A stretch of DNA of 64,000 nt from Schizochytrium sp. TIO01. Its lineage: Eukaryota; Sar; Bigyra; Thraustochytrida; Thraustochytriidae. The translations under genes and the position numbers were made by a program. Positions 46,678 through 58,717 of this stretch are shown here, piece by piece. The DNA lies in contig SMSO01000032.1 in assembly GCA_004764695.1 (NCBI GenBank), positions 1,944,501-2,008,500 on the forward strand. The letters are read 5' to 3'. The notes beneath the pieces are model-generated. The model was not told the DNA's origin, did no database searches, and worked only from the letters and a program-made list of their open reading frames with translations. The first letter of the stretch is position 1. Each line of letters begins with the position of its first letter.

Positions 46678-47913
46678 CCTTTTCCTTACTTGAAGTTGAA
46701 AACAGCAACGGAACCGGCGGAGGGGGGAGGAGGCGACACCAAAGAGCAATGATGAAGGATTCGACCACCGGGCGAGCGAGGGGATGCACCTGAGTTCAAT
46801 GAGCCACGCCAAGAGAGAGAGATAATTTTAGTACTCGATCTGTTGTGTACTAGGTACTGTGCTCTACCTACTCCCATATCTGGAACTACAATTTTTATAA
46901 TAATTGTAAAAATATATCTATACTATCTTTTGGAGTTCTTCATGTGGAAATGAGGCTTCGACTACTTGCTAAGGCTGGGCAAAGCACGCGTGTTGTGATA
47001 GGTCGGGGCTGTAGGGAAGATAGAATCCGTACTTTTGAAAATAACTATTATGTAGGCCTCAAATTGGATTTCCAACACCATTTCTAGACAAAGTCGTGTG
47101 TCCGTACGGGGAGTGAAATCATTCTAATCTTAGTCCTGCTAATGATGTTAATAAAATTGATAATAATTCAATTTTATAAAATCCGAAAAAGAAAAGATAT
47201 CACCCAGAAAAAATTAAGTCTTAGGAAAGCAGCCTCAACCTGCTCTAGTAGTCGTGAAAATGATGATCGTATTGAGGATTAACCACTTTCTCAACCTCAG
47301 GGATACATATATTTAAATAAATCAGGTTGTCAAAATTTATCACAATTCAGAACAGCTAGAATTCCTCAGATCTTGATCAACTACGAGCTAGAAAGCTGTT
47401 TAAATGCCAACCACATCAAAGCCATTATACATACAGAATACGCTAAAGCACGGGAAAGATGCTATTCAGTGGTACTTTACCTTAAACGTTTGGATAGTCT
47501 CTTAAAAGAAGCTACCTGATGGGCGGCTCAGCAAAAAATCTTGAGGAGAAAGAACACAAAACCGTATTAGTTATGGTTTTACCAGATGTTCTGCCTAGAA
47601 AACTATATATGCAGTAATTATTCAATTTGTATAGATGCATCAGGGCGTCAGCATAAAAGAACTCACGATGCCTTTGGACTTCCATCAGCCGCGAGAGCCA
47701 ATAAGCTCAAGCAACGCCCACACCACATACCGAATAAAATGTATTTACAATTCCTGGCTTGTAGTAGCAGTAAGAGTAGTAGTAATTTAGTAGTTGTCGT
47801 TGACCAAAACCAGAATCGAAATCAAAACCGGAATCAATATTTGAGCTCATTCAATACACTGACATCATTTATCGGCTTTGTTGAAAACACAGAGCCCGAA
47901 GGAGGCTCCCTGC
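46678..47913. other. Divergent promoter region
   Basis: About 1.2 kb between the ankyrin-like gene and the first exon of the FANCI-like gene. AT-rich in the middle. No gene called. Confidence 0.5.
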
Positions 47914-50900
47914 ATGGCGCAGGCTTTGCTGAGTGGTCTCCGGGAGGCCGCAAGGGCTTGGTCGTCGCGAAGTGGCGATGGCGATGCCGCCGCCGCTCAT
48001 GCCGCTTTGAAGGCCGTGAACGCGGCAGCCGATGCAGCGAGACCAGAGCTAGAAATATCCGAAGATGGCGCATCCGTTCGATCAAGAGAATCAAGGTGAG
48101 TAATATGTTTTGTCACAAAGGGCGACTTTGCTGACCGCAGTCAAGCGAACGAGGAGGCTAGATGTAGGTTGCTAACCTTGGAAACAGGTTAGAAGGGCTA
48201 CTAGACAAATGTCAATTATCTTCTGCCTGCAGATCAAAGGACCTGTCTTGAATGATGATGAAGGAAGTGGAAGAAGTAAGGGAACCTATGCACAAAAGAA
48301 AAGGACCCGAAGCTCGATCGAGGAGATGAGTTTTCGGTTTGGGACGAAGGGCAATTTCGCGGTGTCAACTAACTTTCTGGTGATTGGCTACTTGTGCGCA
48401 TTTGAATCGACAGGAGAGAAAAATTAATCTTTGAATGGATCAAAGGTGCTTTGACGCTAAGTGCGGACGATAATGGGAGTAAATGCCCTATTGAAGAGGA
48501 TCTTGATTTGGTATCATTCTTCTTCACACATAATACCACGCGAAACGTTTGCATTCGCTCTTTAATTCATGTATGCACATCATTCTCATCAGAAAGGGAT
48601 TGGGCATTTCTAAATGCTGCATTAGGCTTCGTTGCAGAAAGTGATGTGGAGATGGTTCTAATTGAATTTCAAAATGTCTGGGGAGAACATAGGGTGCAGC
48701 AACTATCGATGTTAGGCAGTGAGGGTAGCTCAAGTTTGGACCCTTTGTGTCGTGTTCTTGCACGGCTTCTTTACCTTGCTAGGCCTGGACGTCTCTCAGG
48801 GAGGGCCATCCGAACATTTGTGAAACGTTCAGACCTTTCTCCTGGCAATTTGTACGATATTTTACGATCAGTCAAATATGCTCTCCCTTCGTGCGATCCA
48901 TCCATGGTAAGAGAACTTCTTGCCTCTGTGTTTACACAAGCTAGTACAATTGTTTTAAGCGAAGAGATATTAACTGCCAGTTTTGATTTGGCATCTGTTC
49001 TTTTACACGAGACCCTGTACGAATTGTGGCTGAATGCATTTTGGATGGATCAGAGTTCCTGTGGTTTCCTTCTCAGACTTCATGCAAGACCTCTGCAATG
49101 TGTGCTGCGGGACCAACTGATCCATGTTCTGGCCGAACAGTGCAATAAGGACCCTAATCGCTTAGTACCCAGTATCTGCATTGCAATCTATTGTGGAGCA
49201 GAACATGAAAACGCCACTGAGAAACTGATGTCTGTACTCAAAAGACCACCCTCATCACTTAACAAACTTGACTCAGCATACCTTAGAGGCCTTTTATCAA
49301 AGACTGCAATAACTATGTCCTCAAGAGAAAGCTCTGCTAGCCAGCAACGAGTCGCGTTGCACGTTTTCAATGAAATTGCACTACTCGATACCGAGGTATG
49401 TTTCAAGGTGATCGGAGAAGCCTTGCAAGGATGTGAATGGATTGATTCTCGTCTTCTATTTACGTTGGTACAATCAAGAACAAAGAAAATGTGCGGCCCG
49501 CCTCAGCCGCTAGTCGTCCAATTAATTGATCATATTTTCTCACCAATGTCAAAAACTAATGCGGAGGTAGTGTGCATAGTGGTCTGCGCACTAGGAAGTG
49601 CTGCCCAGCACACTCTTTTTCTTGAAATCCAGCATCGTATGAAAATGTCACGTCGCCACAGTGTAACCGATCGAGTTAAGCTGGCACTTTCACATCTTTT
49701 GCCAGCCCTCTTAGCGAGAAAAGAGGATTGGAAATCAAAACAATTGATAAAAGAGGAGAACGAAGCGAGAGTTGAGAAAAGTCAAGAATTGCACATTCTC
49801 CACGAACTTGCAACGTTTCTAGCGCAAAGCTGCCGTTTCAGTCAAGAATATGCTGTTACTATCTGTGAGATGCTTTTATCTGCTGAAGAACACACTGATG
49901 GTCATTTAATCGCCTCTTCCCATGCACTAGACCCTCTTCGTCATGCTCTAGATGAATTCTGCACTCAGGTTGTGCACGTGCCCAACAAGAAAACTAAAGG
50001 GTCAGGTAATCCATGCCTTGTGTCTCTTCTTCAACTTCCCGTCGCACTAGCCCTACGAGCTCGCAAAAGCCTTGGCCTGACAAATGATTCCTTGTTTGAG
50101 AATGTGCGAAATGCAGCTTATGCAGCTTTTAAATTAGACGAGGGTGTGAAGGACCTTCCGACTCGGCTCACTGCGTTTGTGCGGGTTGAACAACATCAGG
50201 ATTCATTAGAACTGTGTGCCCTGTTAGCAGAAGCTGCATGTGAACAGGGGGAGATTTCAAATTGTCTTAGCTTATGTCAGTGTTGCGGCATGATTTTAAG
50301 CGAGGCAGCTACCAAGGGCTCACCAATGGTAGCTTCCCCTTTCCTAGAAAATGGTACCATATGCCAAAAGATTGTGTCGTTCCTAGTTCCCTTGCTCGTG
50401 TCACTACCTGTGGAGTGTATTGAATTTCTTGTTTACCTCCTCTCGAGTCAAAAAAGAAAATCACCTACAAACGCACTTCAACTTGGCAACCTCATTGGCT
50501 TACTTGAGAAAATCCGGACTAGTATGGAAGAAGGGTCGAATATAAACCACCACCACCACCACCACCATCACCTAGGAGGAGATTCACGAGATTCCCAGGA
50601 CCATCTTCAATCTTGCGAATTAAGAACTCTTGGTTTGATTCATGATATCATAGCTCCTTCTGAACATAATCCAAAGGATGTCATCAAGTCTAACTTGACA
50701 ATCACGGAAGTAGCAGGGTCATCTTTAGAACGTGTGGCTGCTCTCTTCCTCCACGCGATGCATACAAGCGGTTTGACAAGTACACAATTTCAAGCATATT
50801 GCCGAACATTGATCCTGTTCTTACCGTTAGCAAAGATTGAGAGTCAACGTGGAGTTGTTGCAGTGCAAAAGGCATGCTTTGAGCTGTTGCTCACAATGGA

Positions 50901-52239
50901 TCTATCTACCGTTGCAAATCTTCGTATGCTTTTGGATGTGGTGCTCCCCATCCCCTCGATAGATTCTATTGATACATTGGACCGTGCTCTCAAGCTTCTT
51001 GAGGTACCTCTGATGGGTGTAATGGAGCTGAAACAAAAACTCCGTCATAATGAACGCGTCCCTCACATTACAAACTCTAAGATATCACTACATACCGCAG
51101 TGTCGCATTCCATTTCTGTACTAGACTCTCTTGTTGGAGCACGTGCTTTGCACCTTACAGAGAGCGAACAATCCCTAAAAAACCATGCACGACTGACGCA
51201 GTTTCTACAAATGATTTGGTGCGATGATGGGCTTAGCCAGATCGATACAGCATTGCATAATAGGATCACCCTTCTAAGTGTACATGTTTGTGCTGTAGCT
51301 TCTAGATCGTTAGAACTTCTGCGCCAAGTTAGATTTTGTGAGCAAGGATGCATTGCTGTCTCGCGTTGTAGGCGCCGTACGGGAGGGCATAGTGTTGAGA
51401 CCTCGTCAGTTCGACCAGCACGGAAACGTCGTCACCCAAAGCACAGTCGGCATACAAGCTTTGATCAGGTGAAGATTGAACAAATTTTGGATCAACTTAC
51501 TCACTTAGTATATGTTGCAAAGTCTATTTGTGCTTGGACAAACCAAACAAATAAGCATTCATCTCGAGTAGATATTTTTTTGGAAAGATTGCGCGAGACT
51601 CTTTTTGCATGTGAGGTAGATTCTCGAGCTGCTCTTTCTAGTGATGAACATATGAATGAGATGTTGGATAACAACCATGGTCATGTGTCTGGTTATAGGG
51701 CAGTGTTACGCTCAGCTAAAGGTAATATCAAGGAAGGTCAAGATGCTTCACCGAATATACATACAGAGCATAACTCGGTAGAGCAATCTTTGAGCCAATC
51801 TGATGAACGAGTAATCTATCCCTCTAAAAGGAAGATTATTCCTATCAAAAGAGAAGGCAGTGAGTTAGCTAAAGACCCCATATTCCAAAGCATCGAAAAT
51901 GCATCATCAACTCAAGATCCGAATGTATCTTACAACATTACTGTTTCTGTGAAGCTGGTTCGGAAGCTTTGCAAAGCTCTGGAGAGCTCGTCAACTCCAC
52001 CTAGCGTGAAAAGTAAGGATGAGCGCAAACAAATTGAGTACAATTTGACAACAAGCAAGAAGAGGAGAAGAGAATCCCAGATGAAAGAGATTCTCAACCC
52101 TAGTCTTCGTCGAAGACGAAGCAATAATTCATATATTGATGAAGGTCTCGAGGAAGTAGCAGCGGATGGAGATAGTGATGGGTATGAAGACCTTGAGGGC
52201 TTTATTGTTTGTCCAGGAGATGCATCTTATTTCAAATAA
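47914..52239 (+). CDS. FANCI: Probable FANCI orthologue (Fanconi anaemia ID complex)
   Basis: Exon 3 (48414-52239) is secure: it is open without interruption for over 1270 codons and preceded by a CTAAC branch site and a CGACAG acceptor. Exon 1 is 47914-48095 (Ala-rich, donor AAG/GTGAGT). Exon 2 is best placed at 48188-48244 (GCTAAC branch, ACAG acceptor, poor GTCTTG donor), giving 1354 residues; an alternative uses 48193-48336. The protein is an all-helical solenoid close in length to human FANCI (about 1330). Segments match FANCI in order: FEWIKGAL after LEGLLDK, VCIRSLIHVCTSF, the region HRMKMSRR...LALSHLLPALL around the monoubiquitination site, ELCALLAEAACEQGE, CGMILSEAATKG, and a basic C-terminus with LTTSKKRRRE. 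Lys codon 49642-49644 aligns within one residue of the conserved ubiquitinated lysine. A run of eight His is at 50548-50571. Identity was judged by eye and is divergent. Confidence 0.65.
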
Positions 52240-52480
52240 GAGTCGAACCCTCCCTTGAACCTAAATTTGCATGTAAAGTACATTCTGTGCAGGTACTTTC
52301 ATTTTTATTTTTTTTAAAATTATCATGATAACTTGCTTGGAAAACTTGGTCTGTTGTATAAAAAGGTTTTGCTTCTTTCATTTTTAAAGAGGCGAGAAAC
52401 AGGGGTACTACTATGCGCAAGATACTTGTATTAGAATTAGAAATGAATTACTTCAATACTGCTTTGAACAATAATACTAC

Positions 52481-54061
52481 TTACAAGGGCAAAGTTACAT
52501 CAACAATGCTAGCCAGGCGGGAATTCTCTTCTTCAAGACCTACGACAAAGAAAAGAACCGCAAAGTAGTGACAAGTCGCCCCAATCAGCACAAATATATG
52601 CCAGATAGCATGCCCAATAGGATGTTTGATTTTTTCCAAGAGGAAGAAAATAATCCCGGCAGTATAAGCCAAGCCTCCGTAAAGTAGCAGCTCAACAGCC
52701 CCAGGGCTGATATGAGTCTGTACGTCCTCCCAAGCAATTCCGATCATCCAACCCATACCGAGATACAATGACAGTTCTATGGGCATCATGAATGGAACTT
52801 TGACACGGTGATGAACAATGCATAGAACAATGCCAATGAAAGCAAGAATCCACTCACCTAAGGCCATCATCCACCCATACGGGTGCTTCTCAAGGCTCAC
52901 AACACAAAATGGAAGGTACGTTCCCGCGATGAGAAAGTAGATTGCTGTGTGGTCAACTAGAGACAGCACGGAAGACAAGCGTCGGTTCAGAAAGGCTGCA
53001 TGCAAGAGTGTGGAGCTTACAAAGAGAAGAATAAGGCAGGCACAGTACACCAAACATGCATAGAATGTCCTTCGGCTTTGGTGTTCTGCAGTGGCATGAT
53101 ACATCATTACCACAGTGCCAACGATTGACATCATAACCCCAATGCCATGTGTAAGAGCATTCAAAACCTCTTCAAATACGTTATTACCTCCGTCATGAAT
53201 TTCATAGGCAATACCAGATTTAGCATGCATTTTTTTCATGGCATCATGCAAGACTTGGACTTGGGAGAAACCGAGCTGGTCGTTTGTAATATCCAAAAGT
53301 GTTAAGCGAGGAAGCTTGGTGAGTAGTTCTGCAAGATCAGCCTGAGGAAGTGCAGGTGCAATGCCTGGGTTGTAGGAGATGTTGAGAGATTCAAGGCTTG
53401 GGCAGTCGTACAAGCCAGTGATTATTTCTCGTGCACCAAATTGACTAAGCTTCATGCGGGAAATATCCACGTGCTTAAGATTTTTGCACTCACGTAAGAG
53501 AAAACCTATAACACGAGCATTTGCATCCGTAAGATGTGTAGGGACGTCTGCATGGCGTACACGGAGAGTCTCTAGCCGATCACGCAGTTGAGGTCTGTTC
53601 ATGGTCACCGCCGAGGTGGGGGTGTCAAGCTCTGAGGCTTTCCTTTCTTCACGGACAAGAAGCAAAAGAGGAAGCAAAGGGTGCGAGTTGGATGCTTTAA
53701 TGTAAGTCCAATCTGTTGCAAGACTGGTCAGGACAGATGGGTCTACCTCACATGCACAACTCTTGCACATTGCTACATAAGGATGGAATGATTGAGCCGA
53801 CATGCTCTCCATACCTCCTAGTACAGATACGCCGCGACTGCGTGGTTGAATATCAAATTCCTTCTGGTATTCTGTGGCCTTGCCTTCCAGTGAATTTGAA
53901 GATGTCGATAGAGGCGCTCCCTCAAAAACTCCAGAGTCAGCATCATTCCCATTATCTCCTTGATCATCGGTCACATCTTCGCTTGAATCCGCAAGGTTTT
54001 GTAACTCCTTAGAGATCGCAGCTCGTTTCATCTTGGTACTACTTCGTGTTTCTCGACGCAT
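52481..54061 (-). CDS. LRR domain fused to a PAQR (HlyIII/adiponectin-receptor) membrane domain
   Basis: A single-exon gene of 526 residues. Residues 1-80 are an acidic/Ser-rich tail. Residues about 160-265 are leucine-rich repeats (NLKHVDISRMKLSQFG, SLESLNISYNPGI, RLTLLDITNDQLG). Residues about 295-510 form the seven-helix PAQR domain: EEVLNALTHGIGVMMSIVG at the start, then SSTLLHA, DHTAIYFLIAGTYLPF, and HPIGHAIWHIFVLIGA. The zinc/active-site set is present: Ser350, His354, Asp370, His484 and His488. PAQR proteins of this type are thought to be metal-dependent ceramidase-like hydrolases or lipid sensors; the HlyIII name does not mean it is a toxin. The fusion of a cytosolic LRR to a PAQR domain is unusual. 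It ends 241 bp from the convergent FANCI-like gene. Confidence 0.93.
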   Translation of the reverse strand: MRRETRSSTKMKRAAISKELQNLADSSEDVTDDQGDNGNDADSGVFEGAPLSTSSNSLEGKATEYQKEFDIQPRSRGVSVLGGMESMSAQSFHPYVAMCKSCACEVDPSVLTSLATDWTYIKASNSHPLLPLLLLVREERKASELDTPTSAVTMNRPQLRDRLETLRVRHADVPTHLTDANARVIGFLLRECKNLKHVDISRMKLSQFGAREIITGLYDCPSLESLNISYNPGIAPALPQADLAELLTKLPRLTLLDITNDQLGFSQVQVLHDAMKKMHAKSGIAYEIHDGGNNVFEEVLNALTHGIGVMMSIVGTVVMMYHATAEHQSRRTFYACLVYCACLILLFVSSTLLHAAFLNRRLSSVLSLVDHTAIYFLIAGTYLPFCVVSLEKHPYGWMMALGEWILAFIGIVLCIVHHRVKVPFMMPIELSLYLGMGWMIGIAWEDVQTHISPGAVELLLYGGLAYTAGIIFFLLEKIKHPIGHAIWHIFVLIGATCHYFAVLFFVVGLEEENSRLASIVDVTLPL

Positions 54062-55684
54062 CGAGCGATAGGTCTAAATCAAGGTTCTAAGGTACTTTAC
54101 GATATTTGGAAAAATAAGACGGTATTTTACTCTGTATCAGAGTAACTTAGCAATACTCGTGAGGAGAAACGCAACGTGAGAGAGTCTACTGATGACAACG
54201 TAGTATGAATCTCTTCTACTCTTTACTACTCAGCATAAAGGCTTTAAACAAACTTTGATAGTGTTGCCCTGAGAATCCACAGGATACCGATGTGTGCCTC
54301 ACACTGTTGCCCCTTGACTGAAGCTGCTTGCACCTAGTAGATTTTGATCAGGAGTCAAACCGACAAGGTGTTGGGCTCTTATCTACGACTCCTGGTTAGG
54401 TTTCACGAGCAGGTCTGCGCCAGCCTGCAGAGTCACAAACCTGGAAGGAATGGATGACTCGGAATTATCACCTTTACCTTCTATCGTCAGTTCACGATCA
54501 TACTACGAACGCAATTATAGTACCTATACATACCTACTATGCAGTAACATATGTAATAGATGCAACTAGCCCGCCTATTTCTCATCAAGACTTGGATTGA
54601 CAGCTTAGCAGTAGCCACAAAATATCTTAATAGATAGCTCTTATGTCACAGACTCCGAAGCATTCCGTGATACCTTCCACACGAGTTGCACTTAAAATGG
54701 GAAATAGCTGTAATGATACTTCTTGTTTTCACAACAAAAAACTTAAACACACATATACTCGTAAGGTATATATATATATATGTGCGTGCACCAACTCATG
54801 AATAGATGAACACCACCTAAGCCTATGTACTTAGTATTATCTGAACGACTAGTTATTACTTGATAGGAGTTAGTGGGAATGGCTAATAAGAAAAAATTCT
54901 CTCTCACCAGTTAGAGGTAAGTAGTACCTACCCAGTACCCTTACTTGTTGGTTTATCACAAGTTCATAAATATTAGTATAAATGGAAAATTCTATTTAGG
55001 CAGGTGGCAGTAGTTAGAAAATACTTCTAGCAATCTATCTATTTGAATTTATAAATACAAGCCAGAACATAGCATGCATGAAAGGTGTGAGTTTTTGTCT
55101 TTTCATAACTCTACTCTCATTCACCTGAGAACTATATGCTTCAGAATCAATGAGTTGACTAACATTCTTTTCTGAAATTGCTCATGGAGCCGTATTTTTA
55201 GTGCTCAATATTATTACTAGGTGATTAAGTACTACTCGGTATATGCTGCTAGATTTTAGTAAGAAAACATGTACTGCTAATTATCAAGTTGAAGACTGAG
55301 TTCGGTCTTTCACGACACTACAACTCGCATTTGTGTTTCAAGTAAGGCATTCCTGAAAGGAGATATTGTATATATTAATTTCCAGGAACTTGTCTTGAAG
55401 TCTCCTAACGAAAATTCGGCTAAGTCAATTTATATTACTCTGCAATAGTGCAATTTTAAGACTTCTACGTTTTGCAGGTCCAAATCGTTAGTCGTAGCTC
55501 GAAACCTAGGACGAAGAGCTGAGATAGCTAGACTAGAAGAGATGTGAAACCTGAATCTATGGCTCTAATAATACAAAACATACAAACTCGTAAAGAAATT
55601 CATGTTATCGATGAGACAGAATATCAAAATATCCTTATTCATCACCTAGATAATTAGCACCGAACTAAGTTCCGGCCTCAGCAC
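54062..55684. other. AT-rich intergenic spacer
   Basis: About 1.6 kb of AT-rich DNA between two minus-strand genes. It includes the upstream region of the LRR-PAQR gene. An AT run lies near 54766-54782. No gene seen. Confidence 0.55.
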
Positions 55685-56963
55685 TCATGAATCAAGGAAG
55701 CCGTCCTTCTTACAATAAACCTTCTTCCCAGTTACCAGCTCCAGATATCGCAGACGAGCCTTAAATTCTTCAATCGCGGCCCCATAAAGCTGACTATCCT
55801 CAAAAATAAATGAATCCAACTTTCGCATCTGTGCTTGGGTGACATCGCTCAGAGAGTGTGGGGGGACACCGTGCAATTCGTGAGGTGGTTCTGGCCTCTT
55901 GACTCCTGAATCGCAATCGCAGTAACGTGGGAGAGTGTGGTGATACTGATATTCCCACATGCAGACAGATTCATGGAAGTACTCAGAGATACCAACAAAC
56001 CAGGTTTTTTTCATTCTTTTGATTGAAAGATCTACATCTGGCATTAGTAGCTGCCGCTCAAAGATACTGTGTAGCCTGTCCCAGGATCCATGACAAAGAA
56101 ATGCACGAGTCTGCATAGATTTTGGGTGGTAGCATCCGTAGTATCCCTTCGACTGGGTCCAACTAGAATCAAAGTGGTCGAGCCATTTGTCTAGATTTTT
56201 CATTGTAGCTTGGTAGCCAAGATCAATTTTGCGTTGGAGATTATCCAATTCAACTTGCGTTTGGGCTCGCATCGATGCGTCTTCTCCAAGACTCTTTATT
56301 TTGCGTTCAAGAGTTTCCTTTTCTTTCAAGAGATTTACCAGTGCTCCGATAGGCATTGCTCGAGGAAATTTCTTGTTTTCACTACCGATGTTATCCCATC
56401 CATTATCACATTGGAAATATTGAGATAAAATATGGTGTCGTGGCTCTCGTAGAAAAGTGGCGTGGTAGTTATTCTCCTCAGGAAAGACTTTTTGATATTG
56501 TGTCCCCTGCAAACAATCTTCATTCCATATTTTCAATTCTTCTCTCGGTACCTGCCGTCCAACTGTGCTCATAAAGGCAGTGACTGCAGTTTTAGGAATA
56601 TGCATTAGGATGAAGCCCTCATGGCCCCGCCTCGACTCAGGTATAAGTCGAAATTTTTTGACAGGCAAACTATTGCTTGTGAAGTTGCTACCAGCTGAAG
56701 AGCCAAGTATTGCAGCTGATTCCTTTCGCAGGATCAGGTCCTCGGATCTTTGGTGTTGGCGATGATGTTGGTGTTGGCGATGATGTTGGTGTTGGCGATG
56801 ATGTTGGTGTTAGCTTTACAGTGAAGTTGTTTATCTCACTAGATTTCGACTGAGAATGCTCGACGAAGAGGCAAGAAGGGTAATCCCAGGAGCGCCCAAT
56901 CCAGAATGTGATAAGATTGCTGGATATGATAGAAAAGATTAGTAAAAGAAGCGAATTTTTCAT
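55685..56963 (-). CDS. Signal-anchored sulfotransferase, paralogue 1 (Sulfotransfer_2-like)
   Basis: Exon 1 is 56963-56840 (ATG at 56961-56963, phase-1 donor TCTA/GTGAGA) and exon 2 is 56694-55685 (acceptor CTCTTCAG), giving 377 residues. The long catalytic frame itself has no ATG upstream of the PAPS loop, so an upstream exon is needed. Exon 1 supplies a signal anchor (MKNSLLLLIFSIISSNLITF). The PAPS 5'-phosphosulfate motif is MHIPKTA (His73-Thr77) and the 3'-phosphate motif is FLREPRHHILSQYFQC (122-137), as in Sulfotransfer_2 enzymes that modify glycans in the Golgi. GCYHPKSMQTRAFLC and WFVGISEYFHES are shared exactly or nearly so with paralogue 2. The inferred 145-nt intron contains an 18-bp tandem repeat that would encode Thr-Pro-Ser stalk repeats; an alternative reading is an exonic stalk with a frameshift, making this copy a pseudogene. 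Confidence 0.78.
56752..56811 (-). repeat. 18-bp tandem repeat, 3.3 copies, inside the sulfotransferase intron
   Basis: The unit GGTGTTGGCGATGATGTT (plus strand) starts at 56752, 56770 and 56788 with no mismatches and a partial fourth copy. On the minus strand, in the exon 1 frame, it reads as a Thr-Pro-Thr-Ser-Ser-Pro repeat typical of O-glycosylated stalks. Confidence 0.95.
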
Positions 56964-57650
56964 CTTGGTAAACAGTCTGGCCTGTGTGACAAAGGAGAGA
57001 AGGGAGAAAACCACGTTTCGCAAATTACGCACGGCTTGCGACTGTCTTGTCCTACAAGCTATATGTCTCCCGAGGCGAAGCGACCAGTCGATAAGTCCTT
57101 GCAAGCTTGCTAGAACAGCTTCGAGTGAATCAGCCGGAGCCCAAAACAGCAGAATCACCACTCCCTAAAGCTTTCTGGTGTCAATATCTACAATACCCTT
57201 TTATTACTTGTACCCAAGCTTGCCCCCGCCCGCCCCCTGTTTTACCACGCCCAAGTTGCTCAAGCGACGCTGGTGGCCGGTCACTGCCTGCTGTTGCTTG
57301 ATTGTTGCTTCAGTATCCCATGTATCGTTAACAATTCGTCCTTTCGTTATTTGTTATTGGTATGCTTTACCTACCTCCTGTTAGAATGGTCACTTCTACC
57401 CAGACCATGACGTTAAATCGCTGGTTTAAACTGTATTGTTTTACATTCGTTTCAAGTTAAAACAAAGCTTAGAGAGTGCCGCAACCCAGGAGTTCTACGT
57501 TGTTTGCGGTTAAGTAAGACAGCGGCAGCTGGAGCTGCTTCTGGCCGAGGAGCGAGCCTTCATGCCGCTTGGAGGCCGCCCTTGGTCTTGATACACACCT
57601 CCTGCTCATCGTGACTGAGTTCTGATGTGCAGAGCAGGCACATTCTCGCA

Positions 57651-57681
57651 GAAACAAACAAACAAACAAACAAACAAACAC
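57651..57681 (+). repeat. AAAC tetranucleotide run
   Basis: Seven to eight AAAC units ending in a C tract. Confidence 0.95.
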
Positions 57682-58188
57682 CCCCCTTCACAGCACCTGC
57701 TTGCCCCTCTTCTCCAATCCTCGTCTGCCTGCCAAGCAAGGCCTGGGAAACCATCGTAGCCTCACCGTATCCACGCACATGGGACAGCCGCGAGGACAGC
57801 AGCCCAAGGCTGTGCCATTTACTCTTCAACTCTCTCGCAGTGAGTGAACGAGTGAACGAATGAGTGAATGAGTGAGTGAATATTCAGAATGCGTGAATAT
57901 TATTTCCAGCAAGTACTGGAACGAGACAGCCTCAGCGTGGGTGAATTCACAAACAATCGATCTCTCTCCTGCTAAGCGCCCCTAGCGGTATCGCCTAGGC
58001 GGCCGGTACTTGTGACTTCGTCCACGGTTCAAGGCGGCGTCGGCAGAAGGTTCAGTCCGCGAAGTGCTCTTCGGCTGTCCTCTCCCACTCCCACCCACCC
58101 GCCATGCCATGCGCCATGCCAGCCACTCCAAGAAGCCCATCTGCACGCTCCAGGTCGGCAGCTCGCTCGCTTGTTCGCTTGCTTCAAG

Positions 58189-58189
<1 letters not shown>

Positions 58190-58221
<32 letters not shown>

Positions 58222-58240
58222 CGCTTGCTCGCTTGCTCGC
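58190..58240 (+). repeat. GCTT/GCTC tetranucleotide run
   Basis: About twelve GCTT or GCTC units; similar units begin at 58161. Confidence 0.95.
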
Positions 58241-58717
58241 ATCTGTTGTTTGTCTTGAGTGGCTCTCTGTCAGAGGTCGCGCGTTCTTTTGTTCTATGCG
58301 AACTCGGCTGCATGATGGCGGGGGAAAACCCTCTTTGGAACAGCCTTTTTGGTAGTTCCCCAACAAGGTATGAAGAAGGAAGGGACCGCGCTTTGTAGAG
58401 AGGCACACTTTTAGGCTAGGAGTTTACTCTGAAACAGACGGTATGTAGGGAATAGTAGCAGCAGTAGCAGTAGCAGAGCCCTACTGTCTGTTTGTTTGTG
58501 AACTGTAAAGAAATTAAAAATAGAATAAAATCAGTATGCAGCTTTTTAGTGCTCAAGACAAACCACGCTATCGAGCGTTGCTATATTAAACTCGAACTCA
58601 GGCTACACACTGAGAGTTCTTTCAGGTTGTTGAAGGACCCGAGTGTTCTTGTGCTTTTCTTTTGAAAGATAACATAACAAAAACCGTTGGTAGTAGTAGT
58701 AGTCTGTAAGACATAGC

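Noticed and set aside
46678-46812. N-terminal extension of the ankyrin-like protein
   Set aside because: The extension starts at a TTG, is basic and unrelated to the F-box-like start, and the first ATG at 46677 has a good position.
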